From JACVRW01 sp963835705 (GTDB lineage Bacteria; Actinomycetota; Thermoleophilia; Solirubrobacterales; Thermoleophilaceae): DNA of 64,000 nucleotides. The position numbers and the translations under genes were made by a program. The notes under the pieces are model-generated. The model was not told the origin of the DNA, searched no databases, and saw only the letters and a list, made by a program, of their open reading frames with translations. Shown in pieces: positions 1 through 9,083 of the stretch. Each line of letters begins with the position of its first letter. The first letter of the stretch is position 1. The DNA lies in NCBI GenBank assembly GCA_963835705.1, contig CAWIGR010000007.1:1-64000 (forward strand). Direction: 5' to 3'.

Positions 1-1308
1 CAGCTCCATCTGGTCCTCGGGCGGCTCGGGCGCCGGCTCGTCCTCCCCCCGCACCAGCAGATCGACCTCGGTCAGGTGGCCGCGCACCCGGCCGGCCATC
101 TGCTCGACCACCTCGTACGCCTGGTCGATGTTCGTCCTCGCGCCGCTGAGCCGGCTCTTCACCCGGCGCACGTCGTCCATCGCGGCGAGCGCGCGCTCGA
201 CCAGATCCTGGATCGCCGTCGCGTCCACCTCGCTGTGGCGAGCGCTTCATCAGCACCCGCGCCCGCGCCAGCCGGTAGCCCACCTCGAGCGCGAGCGAGG
301 AGCCGTCCTGGATCGACGACGAGCTTGTCGCCGTTGTACTCCCGAAGCCCCTGGAGCTTCGAGGGCACCTCCTCCTCGGTCGGGACGACCAGCACCGCGA
401 AGTCGGCGTCGCGGTCGGCCATCGCCTTGTCGAGCTCGGCCAGCGCGCCGGGCTTCGAGAGGCGCCTGTCCTTTGCCTCGAACACGACCCGGCCGCGGGC
501 CGGGCCGCTCGGCAAGCGTCGATCGCGACGACCACGTCGCCGGTCTTGCCGGTGGCGCCCGGCAGGTCGCCGACCGCCTCGGCAACGTCGCCCTGGGCGA
601 CGGCGATCGCGTCGACCGCGTCGGCCACCTGCTCCTCGAAGCTGCGCCCCTTGGCTGTGCCGCGCTCCCGCTCGGCGCCCACCTCCTCGAGCTTTTCCTT
701 CTCGAGCATAGCGCCTGGAGCTGCTTCTCGAGCTCCGCCATCTGCCGCAGCATCGCCTGCTGGCTCTCGTGCTGGCGCTGCCCGGCCACGTGGAGCGCCC
801 GCACCGTCTCGGCCTTGAAGTCGGCCAGCGGGTTCGACCCGTCAGAGGCCGAGAACTGCTTCATGAGGTCCTCGCGGGAGCGCGCGAGCGTCTCCTGGAC
901 CAGCTCCCGGACACGGTTCTGCACCGAGATCGAGCTGCCGTCCGAGAAGAGCTTCTCGAGCTCCTTCTGGAGATGCCCGTTCTCCGGCCCGAACACCTGC
1001 TCCACGCGCTCGTTGAAGTACTCGGCGACCTGGCGCGCCCGGTCGCTGAACTGCACGTTCAGCTCACCGGCGGCGCGCTCGAACTCCGTCTTGACGAACT
1101 CGGCGTTGGCGGCGGCCTGCTCGCGGTCGAGCACCCGGGCGCCGATCGAGACCGCGTCGAGCACCGTCTTGACCGGATCCTCGCCGTTCTGCTCGCGCTC
1201 GCGGACGAGCCGGACGGCGCAGCCGTCCTCGACGACGAGGCCGTCGATCGCGAGCACGTCGCCGATCACCTTGACGTGGGGATGTCTGAGGGGAGTGGCC
1301 GCTTCCAT
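1..1308 (-). CDS. Coiled-coil protein with PD-(D/E)XK-like C-terminal domain, frameshifted and partial
   Basis: I do not recognise a named gene. From the ATG at 1308 the protein has about 200 residues rich in Glu, Gln and Arg that look like a long coiled coil. A domain follows with the spaced motif GDVVVAID and RVVFEAKDR, which resembles the PD-(D/E)XK fold seen in DUF2130 and RmuC proteins (inference). Reading the whole domain needs frame changes near 710, 514, 312 and 240. Once corrected, it continues through LEVGYRLARARVLM into an acidic tail that runs off the left edge. Four breaks in 700 bases next to well-kept residues suggest sequence errors or very recent decay. A role in DNA metabolism is only a guess from the fold. 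Confidence 0.5.
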
Positions 1309-1399
1309 GAGGGGAACGTCCCAAACTAAGGGCGCCACCTGACGGAATGAACGCGGTTCCCACGTTTGAGGCACTGCAAAGCCGGAAACTCCTGAGGGC

Positions 1400-3278
1400 A
1401 TGCACCTCGGGAGGCGTGCAGCGACGGCACTCGTCTGTGCCGTCGCGGCGGTGGCGGCGATCGTGCCCAGTGGCGCGGCGGCGGCTCCGCCTGCGCCCTT
1501 CGGCCACGCCTGCGAGCCGGGCAACGGCGTTCTCTTCTGCCCCACCCGCACGCTCGCCGACCGAGTGCCGAGCTTCGACGGCACGCCGCTCGACGTGGAC
1601 GTGACCTTCCCGGCGGACGCCGAGGCCGGCCGCCCGCTCCCGACGATCGTGATGCTGCACGGCTGGGGCGGCGACAAGAGCTCCTTCGAGAGCGACAGCC
1701 CCGAGGGCGGCAGCTCGCCCACCGGCGGCCCCGCGACCACCTACCACTACAACAACACCTACTACGCGCAGCGCGGCTACGCGGTCGTCAACTCGACCGC
1801 GCGGGGCTTCGGGCGCTCCTGCGGGAAGGCCGAGGCGTCGGCCGCCACTCCGGACTGCCTGGCGGACCGCAGCTACATCCACCTGGCCGACCAGCGCTGG
1901 GAGGCACGCGACACGCAGCACCTGCTCGGCCTGCTCGCCGACCAGCGCGTCAGCGATCCGGGCGCGCTCGGCACCACGGGCATCTCCTACGGCGGCGGCC
2001 AGAGCATCGAGCTCGCCTACCTGCGCGACCGGATCCGGCTCGAGGACGGCTCGTTCGCGCCCTGGCGGAGCCCGGGCGGGCTGCCGCTCCGGATCCGCGC
2101 CGCCTACCCGCGCTGGCCCTGGTCGGATCTCGTCGACTCGCTCCTGCCGAACGGGCGCTACCTCGACTTCCGGCAGCCGAGCGAGACCGAGAGTCGCGAC
2201 CCGCTCGGCGTGATGAAGGAGAGCTGGAACGACACGCTGTTCGGTGCCGGCGCCGGGACGGGGGTCTACTGCGGCACGCCGCCGCGGCCCGACACGCCCT
2301 TCTGCTCTGACCCGACCGCGGACCTCGTCCGCTGGTACGCGCGGATCCAGCGCGGCGAGCCCGAGGACGCCGAGGCTCGCCAGATCGCCGACGAGATCCA
2401 CGAGTTCCACCAGGGATTCGGCATCCCCGGCCCGACGCCGGCGCCGATGCTGCTCCAGAGCGGCTGGACGGACGACCTGTTCCCGCCCAAGGAGTCGATC
2501 CGCGCCTACAACGACTCCCGCAACCGCGGCGGCTGGGCGGCCATGCAGTTCGGCGACCTGGGCCACTTCCGCGGCTCCAACAAGGAGAACGCCGACCGCC
2601 ATTTCAACGACGAGGGCTCGGCCTTCTTCGACCAGCATCTGAGAGGCACCTCCGGCGGCCCAGCCTCGGGCCAGGTGACCGCGTTCACCCAGACCTGCCC
2701 CAAGACCGCTCCCGCCGACGGGCCGTTCGTCGCCTCGAGCTATCGCTCGCTGGCGCGCGGCGCGGTGGCGTTCGGGAGCGGCGCGACGCAGACGGTGCTG
2801 TCAGCTGGCGGCAACCAGGCGACCGGCACGGCATTCGACCCGATCGTCGCCGGCGCCCGCGACGGCGCCTGCACCGAGACCGGCGCCGAGACCGCGCCCG
2901 GCACCGCGGTCGTGCCCGGCCCGCCGAGCCGCGGTTACACGCTGCTCGGGCTACCGACCGTGACGGCGCGAATCGCAACGACCGGGCGGTTCGGACAGCT
3001 CGACTCGCGGCTCTGGGACGTGTCGCCCGACGGGCGCGCAGCGGCTGATCAGCCGCGGCGCGTACAGGCTGCGCGACAACCAGAGCGGGCGGATCGTGTT
3101 CCAGCTCCACGGCAACGGCTGGTGCTTCAAGCCCGGCCACCGCCCCAAGCTCGAGCTGCTCGGCAAGGACGAGCCGTTCCTGCGCCCGAGCAACGCCATA
3201 TTCACGGTCCGGGTGTCTGACGTCGGCGTGGCGCTGCCCACAGCCGAGCGACAGCAGGGCCGCTGCTCGACCGGGTAG
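1400..3278 (+). CDS. Secreted S15/CocE-type alpha/beta hydrolase (X-Pro dipeptidyl-peptidase family), one frameshift
   Basis: An N-terminal signal peptide of about 28 residues (hydrophobic AATALVCAVAAVAAI, then an Ala-rich cleavage region) predicts export. The alpha/beta hydrolase core shows the oxyanion segment MLHGWGG and the nucleophile elbow GISYGG, with Ser at about residue 196. WTDDLFPP and DLGHFRG supply a likely acid and catalytic His. The C-terminal part looks like the jelly-roll domain of the CocE/NonD and X-prolyl dipeptidyl-peptidase family. The frame breaks near 3040: the next frame continues with QRLISRGAYRLRDNQSG and ends at 3278. Whether the substrate is a peptide or an ester cannot be told. 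A GAGGG stretch just before the ATG may serve as ribosome binding site. Confidence 0.75.
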
Positions 3279-3298
3279 CTCGGGTAACCTGCCGCCGC

Positions 3299-4555
3299 AT
3301 GGCAGTCGACATGACGAAGGTCAGCGAGCTCGACGTCGAGCCGGGCACGCTGCCCGAGACGATGGCTGCCTGGGTGATCCGCGAGGAGACCCAGGGCGAG
3401 CCCAAGGACGCCTTCAAGCTCGAGGAGATCGAGGTTCCCGAGCCTGGCGCGTTCGAGGTGATCGTGCGCGTGATGGCCGCGGGCGTGAACTACAACAACG
3501 TCTGGGCGGCGCTCGGCGAGCCGGTCGGCGTCTGGCGCTACGGCGACCACCCCGAGTACGGCCACCACATCGGCGGCTCGGACGCCTCCGGGGTAGTCTG
3601 GAAGGTCGGCGAGGGCGTGACCCAGTGGAAGCCGGGCGACGAGGTCGTGATCCACTGCAACATGGCCTCCTACGAGGACCCCGAGGTGCACGGCCTCGAC
3701 CCGCTGGCGGCGCCCTCGCAGAAGATCTGGGGCTACGAGACCACATGGGGATCGTTCGCCCAGTTCACCAAGGTGCAGGCGCAGCAGCTGCTGCCGCGCC
3801 CGCAGAACCTGACCTGGGACGAGGCAGCCTCGTACGGGCTCGTCTACTTCACCGCGTACCGGATGCTGCTGACCCGCTGCAACATCCAGGCCGGCCAGCG
3901 CGTGCTGATCTGGGGAGCCGCCGGCGGGCTCGGCGTGTTCGCCACCCAGCTCTGCGCGATGGCCGGAGCGCACGCGGTGGGCGTGGTGTCGTCCCCGGAG
4001 AAGGGCGAGCTCGTCAAGCAGCTCGGCGCGGTCGACTACATCGACCGGGGCGAGTTCGCCGGAATGATGCGCCGCGGCGGCGAGACGCCGGACGAGGAGA
4101 AGGAGCGCTTCAAGGTCTCGCGCGCCTTCTCGAAGCGGGTCAAGGAGATCCTCGGCGACGCCCCCGACGTGGTGTTCGAGCACGTCGGCAAGGCGACCTT
4201 CCCCACCTCGGTCCTCACGGTCAAGCCGTTCGGCAAGGTCGTGATCTGCGCCGGCACCACCGGCTATGAGCTCGACTTCGACGTGCGCTACCTGTGGATG
4301 CGCCAGAAGGAGATCCTCGGCTCGCACTTCGCCAACGCGTACGAGTGCAACCGGGCCAACCAGCTGATCGAGGCCGCCCGGATCCGGCCGGTGCTGTGGC
4401 GCACGCTCGGCTTCGAGGGAGTGCCGGAGGCGCACCAGCTGATGCGGGACAACAAGCACCTCGGCAAGATCGCGATCCTCGTGGGCGCCGACCGCGAGGG
4501 CGAGGGCAGGACGATCGCGGGCCCGGGCGCGATCCGGGCGGAGGTGGGCGCGTGA
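3299..4555 (+). CDS. ccrA: Crotonyl-CoA carboxylase/reductase
   Basis: Full-length (418 residues) medium-chain reductase of the crotonyl-CoA carboxylase/reductase type. It would convert crotonyl-CoA, CO2 and NADPH to (2S)-ethylmalonyl-CoA in the cytoplasm. Visible marks are the long N-terminal extension, GVNYNNVW, the glycine-rich cofactor loop GAAGGLGVFATQL and the family segment WGYETTWGSFAQF, which separate it from ordinary quinone reductases. A TAACCT element (3285-3290) lies 8 bases before the ATG, so the message is probably leaderless. The next gene overlaps the stop by 4 bases. A B12 mutase of the ethylmalonyl type and MeaB lie within 5 kb, and lyase and hydratase genes of the same pathway lie at 27 kb, which supports the role. 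Confidence 0.9.
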   Translation: MAVDMTKVSELDVEPGTLPETMAAWVIREETQGEPKDAFKLEEIEVPEPGAFEVIVRVMAAGVNYNNVWAALGEPVGVWRYGDHPEYGHHIGGSDASGVVWKVGEGVTQWKPGDEVVIHCNMASYEDPEVHGLDPLAAPSQKIWGYETTWGSFAQFTKVQAQQLLPRPQNLTWDEAASYGLVYFTAYRMLLTRCNIQAGQRVLIWGAAGGLGVFATQLCAMAGAHAVGVVSSPEKGELVKQLGAVDYIDRGEFAGMMRRGGETPDEEKERFKVSRAFSKRVKEILGDAPDVVFEHVGKATFPTSVLTVKPFGKVVICAGTTGYELDFDVRYLWMRQKEILGSHFANAYECNRANQLIEAARIRPVLWRTLGFEGVPEAHQLMRDNKHLGKIAILVGADREGEGRTIAGPGAIRAEVGA

Positions 4556-4875
4556 TCCTGGTGCAGATCATCTGGCACGTGAACCCGTTCCGGGGCGACA
4601 AGTTCGCCGCCGGATGGCGGCCCGCCGCCGAGGCGGTGCTCGACTACGGGGCCACCTCGTGGGGCTTCTACCGCGCCCACGACGGCCGGCTCGACTTCAT
4701 CCAGCAGGCCACGTTCCCCACCAAGGCGGCGTTCGAGCGCTACTGGTACTCGGAGACGGTGGCCGAGGCGCGGGCAGTGCTGGCGGGCTACTACCAGATC
4801 CCGCTGCTGCCGACCTTCCACGAGGTGGTCGGCCAGGGCGAGGCGCTCACCCTTGCTCCAGCGGAGCCATCGTGA
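4552..4875 (+). CDS. Small protein, possible dimeric alpha-beta barrel fold
   Basis: A 107-residue protein starting at a GTG that overlaps the stop of ccrA (GTGA), so the two are probably co-translated. It begins with a beta-strand-like VQIIWHVNP and contains FIQQATFPTKAAFERYWYS. This pattern is reminiscent of small ferredoxin-fold (antibiotic monooxygenase or EthD-like) proteins that bind hydrophobic ligands. I cannot assign a reaction; the link to ccrA is by position only. A second GTG at 4561 is possible. Its end overlaps the end of the oppositely oriented clpS by about 29 bases. Confidence 0.6.
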   Translation: MILVQIIWHVNPFRGDKFAAGWRPAAEAVLDYGATSWGFYRAHDGRLDFIQQATFPTKAAFERYWYSETVAEARAVLAGYYQIPLLPTFHEVVGQGEALTLAPAEPS

Positions 4876-5134
4876 GTCCGCGGCCGTCGAGCTGCTCCCA
4901 GTAGTGCTCGGCCAGCTCCCGCTGGCCCGACCAGACGATCGCCTGGCCCGTGTTGTGGATCCGGTTGGCCATCGACATGCCCTGGTCGTAGGAGACGCCC
5001 GGCAGGACGGTCGAGAGGGCGCCGGCCACGCCCTCGAAGGTGTTGTGGTCGTCGTTGAGCACGATCACGCGCCAGGTGCCGCCGAGCCCGGTGCCCGGCC
5101 CGCCCACGCGCGGCTTCTCGACGGTCTGGCTCAT
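4847..5134 (-). CDS. clpS: ATP-dependent Clp protease adaptor ClpS
   Basis: A 95-residue protein with the ClpS core. WRVIVLNDDHNTFEGV carries the conserved ND-x-H-N segment that binds N-degron residues, and NRIHNTGQAIVWSG matches the second helix region with its conserved His. ClpS delivers proteins with destabilising N-terminal residues to the ClpA/ClpC unfoldase and the ClpP protease. The disordered, Gly/Pro-rich N-terminus before GTWRV is typical. The ATG overlaps the stop of the upstream metallo-hydrolase gene (ATGA), so both are one transcription unit running leftward. Confidence 0.9.
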   Translation of the reverse strand: MSQTVEKPRVGGPGTGLGGTWRVIVLNDDHNTFEGVAGALSTVLPGVSYDQGMSMANRIHNTGQAIVWSGQRELAEHYWEQLDGRGLTMAPLEQG

Positions 5135-5961
5135 CCGGCTCGCTTGCGCCAGTAGCGCTCGAGGCCCTGGTAGAGCTGGTCGGGCGGGGCCGCCTGCTCG
5201 AACACCTCGACCGTGGCGGGGTCGGTGGCCTCGCTCAGCTCCGACTCGAACCTCGCGATGAACCCCTCCTCGCCGTCGAGCCGGGCGGAGTCGGCGGACG
5301 CGGTCAGAGCGCAGCGCATCCGGTGGATGTGATCGGCCACCTCGGTGACCCTGCCGAAGTGGGTCAGGCAGAGCGACTGGGGGTTCCACGAGGCGACGGT
5401 GTGGAGCGAGTCGAGCCAGGCCTCGACGTCGATGTCGGGCGGCGGCGTGGGTGCGATCGTGTGGTCGTAGGGCGGGATCCGGACTCCTGCTGTGTCTCCG
5501 ACGTAGGCGTCCCCGGAATCCTCGTGCAGGTAACAGACGTGGTGCGACGCGTGGCCGGGCGTGTAGGCCACTTTGAAGCCCTCCACGCTCTCTCCTCCCC
5601 TGAGCACGTGGACGCGCTCCTCGGGCACGGGCGCCACCTCTCCCCACAGCTCCCACATGTCGTCGCCGTGGAGGCGGCCGGCGCTCTCGAGCAGCTTGGA
5701 GGGGTCGATCAGGTGCGGCGCCCCGCGCTCGTGCACATAGACCTCGAGCTTCGGGTAGCGCCTGCACAGCACGCCGGCGGCCCCCGCGTGATCGAGGTGG
5801 ATGTGGGTGAGGAGCAGGACTCGCGGCTCGGTCGGGCCCAGCCTGTCGATCAGCGTGTCGAGGCAGGAGGAGGGCCCCGGATCGACGATGACGCCGTCCA
5901 TGGCGTAGGCGCAGATGACTCTGTCGCGCCCCAGGTGCAGCACGTCGATGAGGCGGCTCAC
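5131..5961 (-). CDS. Metallo-beta-lactamase-fold hydrolase
   Basis: The protein has the metal-binding motif HIHLDHAG, a later conserved His in YTPGHASHH, the Asp of VGDTAG and the final His of LTHFGRV, all in the order of the MBL fold. These would bind two Zn or Fe ions and hydrolyse a thioester, ester or related bond. The cellular substrate cannot be inferred. I chose the GTG at 5961 (VSRLIDVL) rather than the ATG at 5979, because a TATGGT element (reverse of 5971-5976) lies 9 bases upstream and fits the leaderless pattern of this window. The gene is divergent from the mutase gene, and their -10 elements overlap. Its stop overlaps the clpS start. Confidence 0.85.
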   Translation of the reverse strand: MSRLIDVLHLGRDRVICAYAMDGVIVDPGPSSCLDTLIDRLGPTEPRVLLLTHIHLDHAGAAGVLCRRYPKLEVYVHERGAPHLIDPSKLLESAGRLHGDDMWELWGEVAPVPEERVHVLRGGESVEGFKVAYTPGHASHHVCYLHEDSGDAYVGDTAGVRIPPYDHTIAPTPPPDIDVEAWLDSLHTVASWNPQSLCLTHFGRVTEVADHIHRMRCALTASADSARLDGEEGFIARFESELSEATDPATVEVFEQAAPPDQLYQGLERYWRKRAG

Positions 5962-5970
5962 GGATGCCCG

Positions 5971-5980
5971 ACCATACAAT
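5971..5980. promoter_or_regulatory. Overlapping divergent -10 elements of the mutase and metallo-hydrolase genes
   Basis: On the + strand TACAAT (5975-5980) is 7 bases before the GTG at 5988. On the - strand TATGGT (5971-5976) is 9 bases before the GTG at 5961. Both fit a leaderless promoter, so two polymerases would compete for the same ten bases. No conserved -35 is obvious. Confidence 0.55.
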
Positions 5981-5987
5981 CCTTCGG

Positions 5988-7976
5988 GTGAGCGAACACC
6001 GCTTGCCCGAGCCCGACCGCCCGTGGGTGATGCGCACCTATGCGGGCCATTCGACCGCTCGGGAGTCCAACGAGCTGTACCGGCGCAACCTCGCCAAGGG
6101 CCAGACCGGCCTGTCGGTGGCCTTCGACCTGCCCACCCAGACGGGCTACGACCCCGACCACGAGCTCGCGCGCGGCGAGGTCGGGAAGGTCGGGGTGTCG
6201 ATCGCCCACAAGGGCGACATGCACACCCTGCTCGACGGCATCCCGCTCGACGAGATGAACACGTCGATGACGATCAACGCCACCGCGGCCTGGCTGCTGG
6301 CGCTCTACATGACCGTGGCCGAGGAGAACGGCGTGGACCGCGCCGCGCTCCAAGGCACGACTCAGAACGACATCATCAAGGAGTTCCTCTCGCGCGGGAC
6401 CTACGCGTTCCCGCCCGAGCCGTCGATGCGGCTGATCGCCGACATGATCGCGTTCACGGTCGACGAGGTGCCCCGCTGGAACCCGATCAACATCTGCTCG
6501 TACCACCTCCAGGAGGCGGGCGCCACGCCGGTCCAGGAGATCGCCTATGCGCTGTCGACGGCGGTGGCGGTGCTGGACCGGGTGCGTTCTCGCATGCCGG
6601 ATGAGGATTTCGGGCGCGTGTTCGGGCGCATCTCGTTCTTCGTCAACGCGGGGATCCGGTTCGTGGAGGAGCACGCGAAGCTGCGGGCGATGGGCCGGCT
6701 GTGGGAGGGGATCGGGCGCTCGCGCTACGGCGTCGACGACGACCGCTATCTGCGCTTCCGCTACGGCGTGCAGGTGAACTCGCTGGGGCTGACCGAGGCG
6801 CAGCCGGAGAACAACATCATCCGGATCGTGCTGGAGGCGCTGGGGGTGACGATGGGCCGGTCGGCGCGGGCGCGCGCGCTGCAGCTCCCGGCGTGGAACG
6901 AGGCGCTGGGGCTGCCGCGGCCGTGGGACCAGCAGTGGTCGCTGCGCATCCAGCAGATCCTGGCCTACGAGACCGACCTGCTCGACTACCCGGACGTCTT
7001 CGAGGGGTCGAAGGTGATGGAGGGCCTGGTGTCCGAGCTCATGGAGGGCGCCCGCACCGAAATGTCCGCTGTCGCGGAACGAGGCGGGGCAGTTGAGGCC
7101 GTGCCGTACATGAAGACGCAGCTGGTGGAGTCGCACCGGGCGCGCATCCAACGGCTCGAGACCGGCTCGCTGAAGGTAGTCGGCCAGAACGTGTATACGG
7201 AGGCCGAGCCCTCTCCGCTTCAGGACGGCGAGGACGGCGGGATCCTCCGCGTGGACCGGGCGGTCGAGGCCTCCGCCGTCGAGGCCGTTCGCGCGTGGCG
7301 TAACGACCGCAATGAGGAGGCCGTGACGTCCGCGTTGGCCGGTCTCCGCGAGGCCGGGGCGGACGATTCGGTGAACCTCATGCCGTTCACGCTGGCGGCG
7401 GCTCAGGCGGGAGCGACCACGGGTGAGTGGGCGGAGGCTCTCCGGTCGGTATTCGGCGAGTACCGGGCGCCGACCGGGGTCGGCGAGGCCGCGGCCGCGC
7501 CGGGCGACGACGCGCTCACCTCTCTGCGCGACCGCGTGGAGCGGGTGTCCGAGGCACTTGGCCGGCGGGTGAAGATCCTGGTCGGGAAGCCGGGCCTCGA
7601 CGGGCACTCGAACGGCGCGGAGCAGATCGCGGTGCGGGCCCGCGACGCCGGCATGGACGTGGTGTACGAGGGAATCCGCCTGACCCCCGCGAGGATCGCC
7701 CGGACCGCGGTGGACGAGGGCGTGCACGTGGTGGGCCTCTCGATCCTGTCGGGATCGCACGCCGAGCTGATCCCGTCCGTGCTGCGCGAGCTGTCGGAGG
7801 CGGGCGCCGACGTGCCCGTGGTGGTGGGCGGGATCATCCCGCCGGCGGACGAGGCCGCCCTGCTCGAGGCGGGCGTGGCCCGCGTCTACACGCCCAAGGA
7901 CTTCGAGGTGAGCCGGATCATGGGCGACATCGTCGACGTGGTGGCCGAGCACCACGGCGTGGCCGCAGTTTCGTAA
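5988..7976 (+). CDS. ecm: B12-dependent acyl-CoA mutase, ethylmalonyl-CoA mutase type
   Basis: A single chain of about 662 residues has an N-terminal TIM-barrel substrate domain and a C-terminal cobalamin domain. The barrel shows MRTYAGHSTA, SVAFDLPTQTGYD, MNTSMTINAT, SRGTYAFPP, ICSYHLQEAGATP and LPAWNEALGLPRPWDQQWS. The cobalamin domain has VGKPGLDGHSNGAEQ (with the DGHxxG base-off His) and VGLSILSGSH. The SRGTY and PRPWDQQWS wording matches ethylmalonyl-CoA mutase more than classical methylmalonyl-CoA mutase as I recall the families. The reaction would be (2R)-ethylmalonyl-CoA to (2S)-methylsuccinyl-CoA. An ATG at 5964 is open, but the GTG at 5988 lies 7 bases after TACAAT and starts the conserved part. 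ccrA upstream and meaB downstream support the role; methylmalonyl-CoA activity is the alternative. Confidence 0.85.
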   Translation: MSEHRLPEPDRPWVMRTYAGHSTARESNELYRRNLAKGQTGLSVAFDLPTQTGYDPDHELARGEVGKVGVSIAHKGDMHTLLDGIPLDEMNTSMTINATAAWLLALYMTVAEENGVDRAALQGTTQNDIIKEFLSRGTYAFPPEPSMRLIADMIAFTVDEVPRWNPINICSYHLQEAGATPVQEIAYALSTAVAVLDRVRSRMPDEDFGRVFGRISFFVNAGIRFVEEHAKLRAMGRLWEGIGRSRYGVDDDRYLRFRYGVQVNSLGLTEAQPENNIIRIVLEALGVTMGRSARARALQLPAWNEALGLPRPWDQQWSLRIQQILAYETDLLDYPDVFEGSKVMEGLVSELMEGARTEMSAVAERGGAVEAVPYMKTQLVESHRARIQRLETGSLKVVGQNVYTEAEPSPLQDGEDGGILRVDRAVEASAVEAVRAWRNDRNEEAVTSALAGLREAGADDSVNLMPFTLAAAQAGATTGEWAEALRSVFGEYRAPTGVGEAAAAPGDDALTSLRDRVERVSEALGRRVKILVGKPGLDGHSNGAEQIAVRARDAGMDVVYEGIRLTPARIARTAVDEGVHVVGLSILSGSHAELIPSVLRELSEAGADVPVVVGGIIPPADEAALLEAGVARVYTPKDFEVSRIMGDIVDVVAEHHGVAAVS

Positions 7977-8000
7977 CGCTCGTTACCCACACGTCTGCTG

Positions 8001-8022
8001 TTGCCCGGAAAACTGCGGGCAA
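8001..8022. repeat. Hairpin after the mutase gene
   Basis: TTGCCCG (8001-8007) and CGGGCAA (8016-8022) form a 7-bp stem with an 8-base loop, 24 bases after the mutase stop. There is no T-run, so it may stabilise the 3' end or be a weak terminator. Confidence 0.45.
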
Positions 8023-8990
8023 TGAAGGGGGTCCCACACGTTGCGGCGATATGTCCGCCGCAACGTGTTGAACCCCCGCTGGACGTCCTTATTTCACGCT
8101 TGGCGGAACGCCAGCACGGGGTGGTCTCCCTTCCCCAGCTGCAGTTTCTCGGCCTGAGCGCGAGAGCGGTTCGGGACAGAGTGGCCGCCGGCCGGCTCAC
8201 CCGCATCCACCGCGGCGTCTACGCCGTCGGCCACGGCCGCCTCACGATCCGCGGCTACTGGATGGCCGCCGTCCTGGCCTACGGCCCGAAGGCCGTTCTC
8301 TCCCACCGCTCGGCGGCCGCGCTCCACGGGATCCGGCCCGACAACCGCGCCAAGACCGACGTCACCGTCCCCGGCCGATCCGTGCGGCAGCGGCCCGGCA
8401 TCCAAGTGCACGTGAGCACCACCCTCGAGCCGGCCGACATCACCGAGATCGACGGCATCCCCTGCACGAGCCTCGCCCGCACCCTCCTCGACCTGGCCGA
8501 AGTGATCGACCGCCAGGGCGTGGAGAGGGCTGTCAGCCAGGCGGAGGTCAACCGCGTCTTCGACCTGCGGGCGGTCGAAGACGTGCTGGTCCGCGCGGCC
8601 GGGCGGCGCGGCGCGGCGGTGCTGCGGAGCGTGCTGGCGCAGTACGACGGCCCGACGCTCACCGACAAGGAACTCGAGGAGCGATTCCTCGCGCTCTGCC
8701 GGGGGGCATCCTTGCCCAGCCCGGCCGTGAACGCGTGGATCACGCTCGACGGTGGGGTCGCCTACAAGGTCGACTTCCTCTGGCGCGCCGAACGCTTGGC
8801 TGTCGAGACCGACGGCTGGGGAAGCCACGGCACCCGGCAGGCTTTCGAAAGCGACCGGCGGCGCGATCGCCGCCTGCGGCTTGCCGGCTGGGACGTGGTG
8901 CGGTTCACCTGGCGGGACGTCGAGCACGAGCCGGGAGAGGTCACGGCGGTGCTCGCCGGGCTATGGGAAGCGCGGCGCGCCGCGGCGTAG
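8022..8990 (+). CDS. AbiEi-like winged-helix protein with C-terminal DUF559 (endonuclease-like) domain
   Basis: The N-terminal part (LISRLAERQHGVVSLPQL, then GVYAVGH and LSHRSAAALHGI) matches the winged-helix and linker of AbiEi-type proteins, the antitoxin side of type IV systems. The C-terminal 90 residues (KVDFLWRAERLAVETDG, SDRRRDRRLRLAGWDVVRFTW) match DUF559, a Vsr-like PD-(D/E)XK fold, with Asp and Glu in the usual places. This fusion is common in actinobacteria and its function is not established. No AbiEii-like toxin gene is adjacent. The start is uncertain: ATG 8022, or TTG 8100 just before the conserved region. A strong inverted repeat (8036-8068) lies between these two starts, which favours the later one. 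Confidence 0.7.
   Translation: MKGVPHVAAICPPQRVEPPLDVLISRLAERQHGVVSLPQLQFLGLSARAVRDRVAAGRLTRIHRGVYAVGHGRLTIRGYWMAAVLAYGPKAVLSHRSAAALHGIRPDNRAKTDVTVPGRSVRQRPGIQVHVSTTLEPADITEIDGIPCTSLARTLLDLAEVIDRQGVERAVSQAEVNRVFDLRAVEDVLVRAAGRRGAAVLRSVLAQYDGPTLTDKELEERFLALCRGASLPSPAVNAWITLDGGVAYKVDFLWRAERLAVETDGWGSHGTRQAFESDRRRDRRLRLAGWDVVRFTWRDVEHEPGEVTAVLAGLWEARRAAA
8036..8068. repeat. 13-bp perfect inverted repeat upstream of the AbiEi-like gene
   Basis: ACACGTTGCGGCG at 8036-8048 is exactly mirrored at 8056-8068 around a 7-base spacer. It sits just before the conserved part of a winged-helix (AbiEi-like) gene and could be its operator or an RNA hairpin. Confidence 0.6.
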
Positions 8991-9083
8991 AGCGCGCTAC
9001 TCGCACAGCCCGCGGTATACAGCGGCTTGGGCCGCGCTCGCCGGTTCGCCCGGCCCGGCGCCTTCGCTAGCGTCCGCCGCCGC

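Noticed and set aside
3500..5000. Long Arg/Pro/Ala-rich frames on both strands across known genes
   Set aside because: They are shadow frames of GC-rich coding DNA with no family motifs; the same holds through the window.
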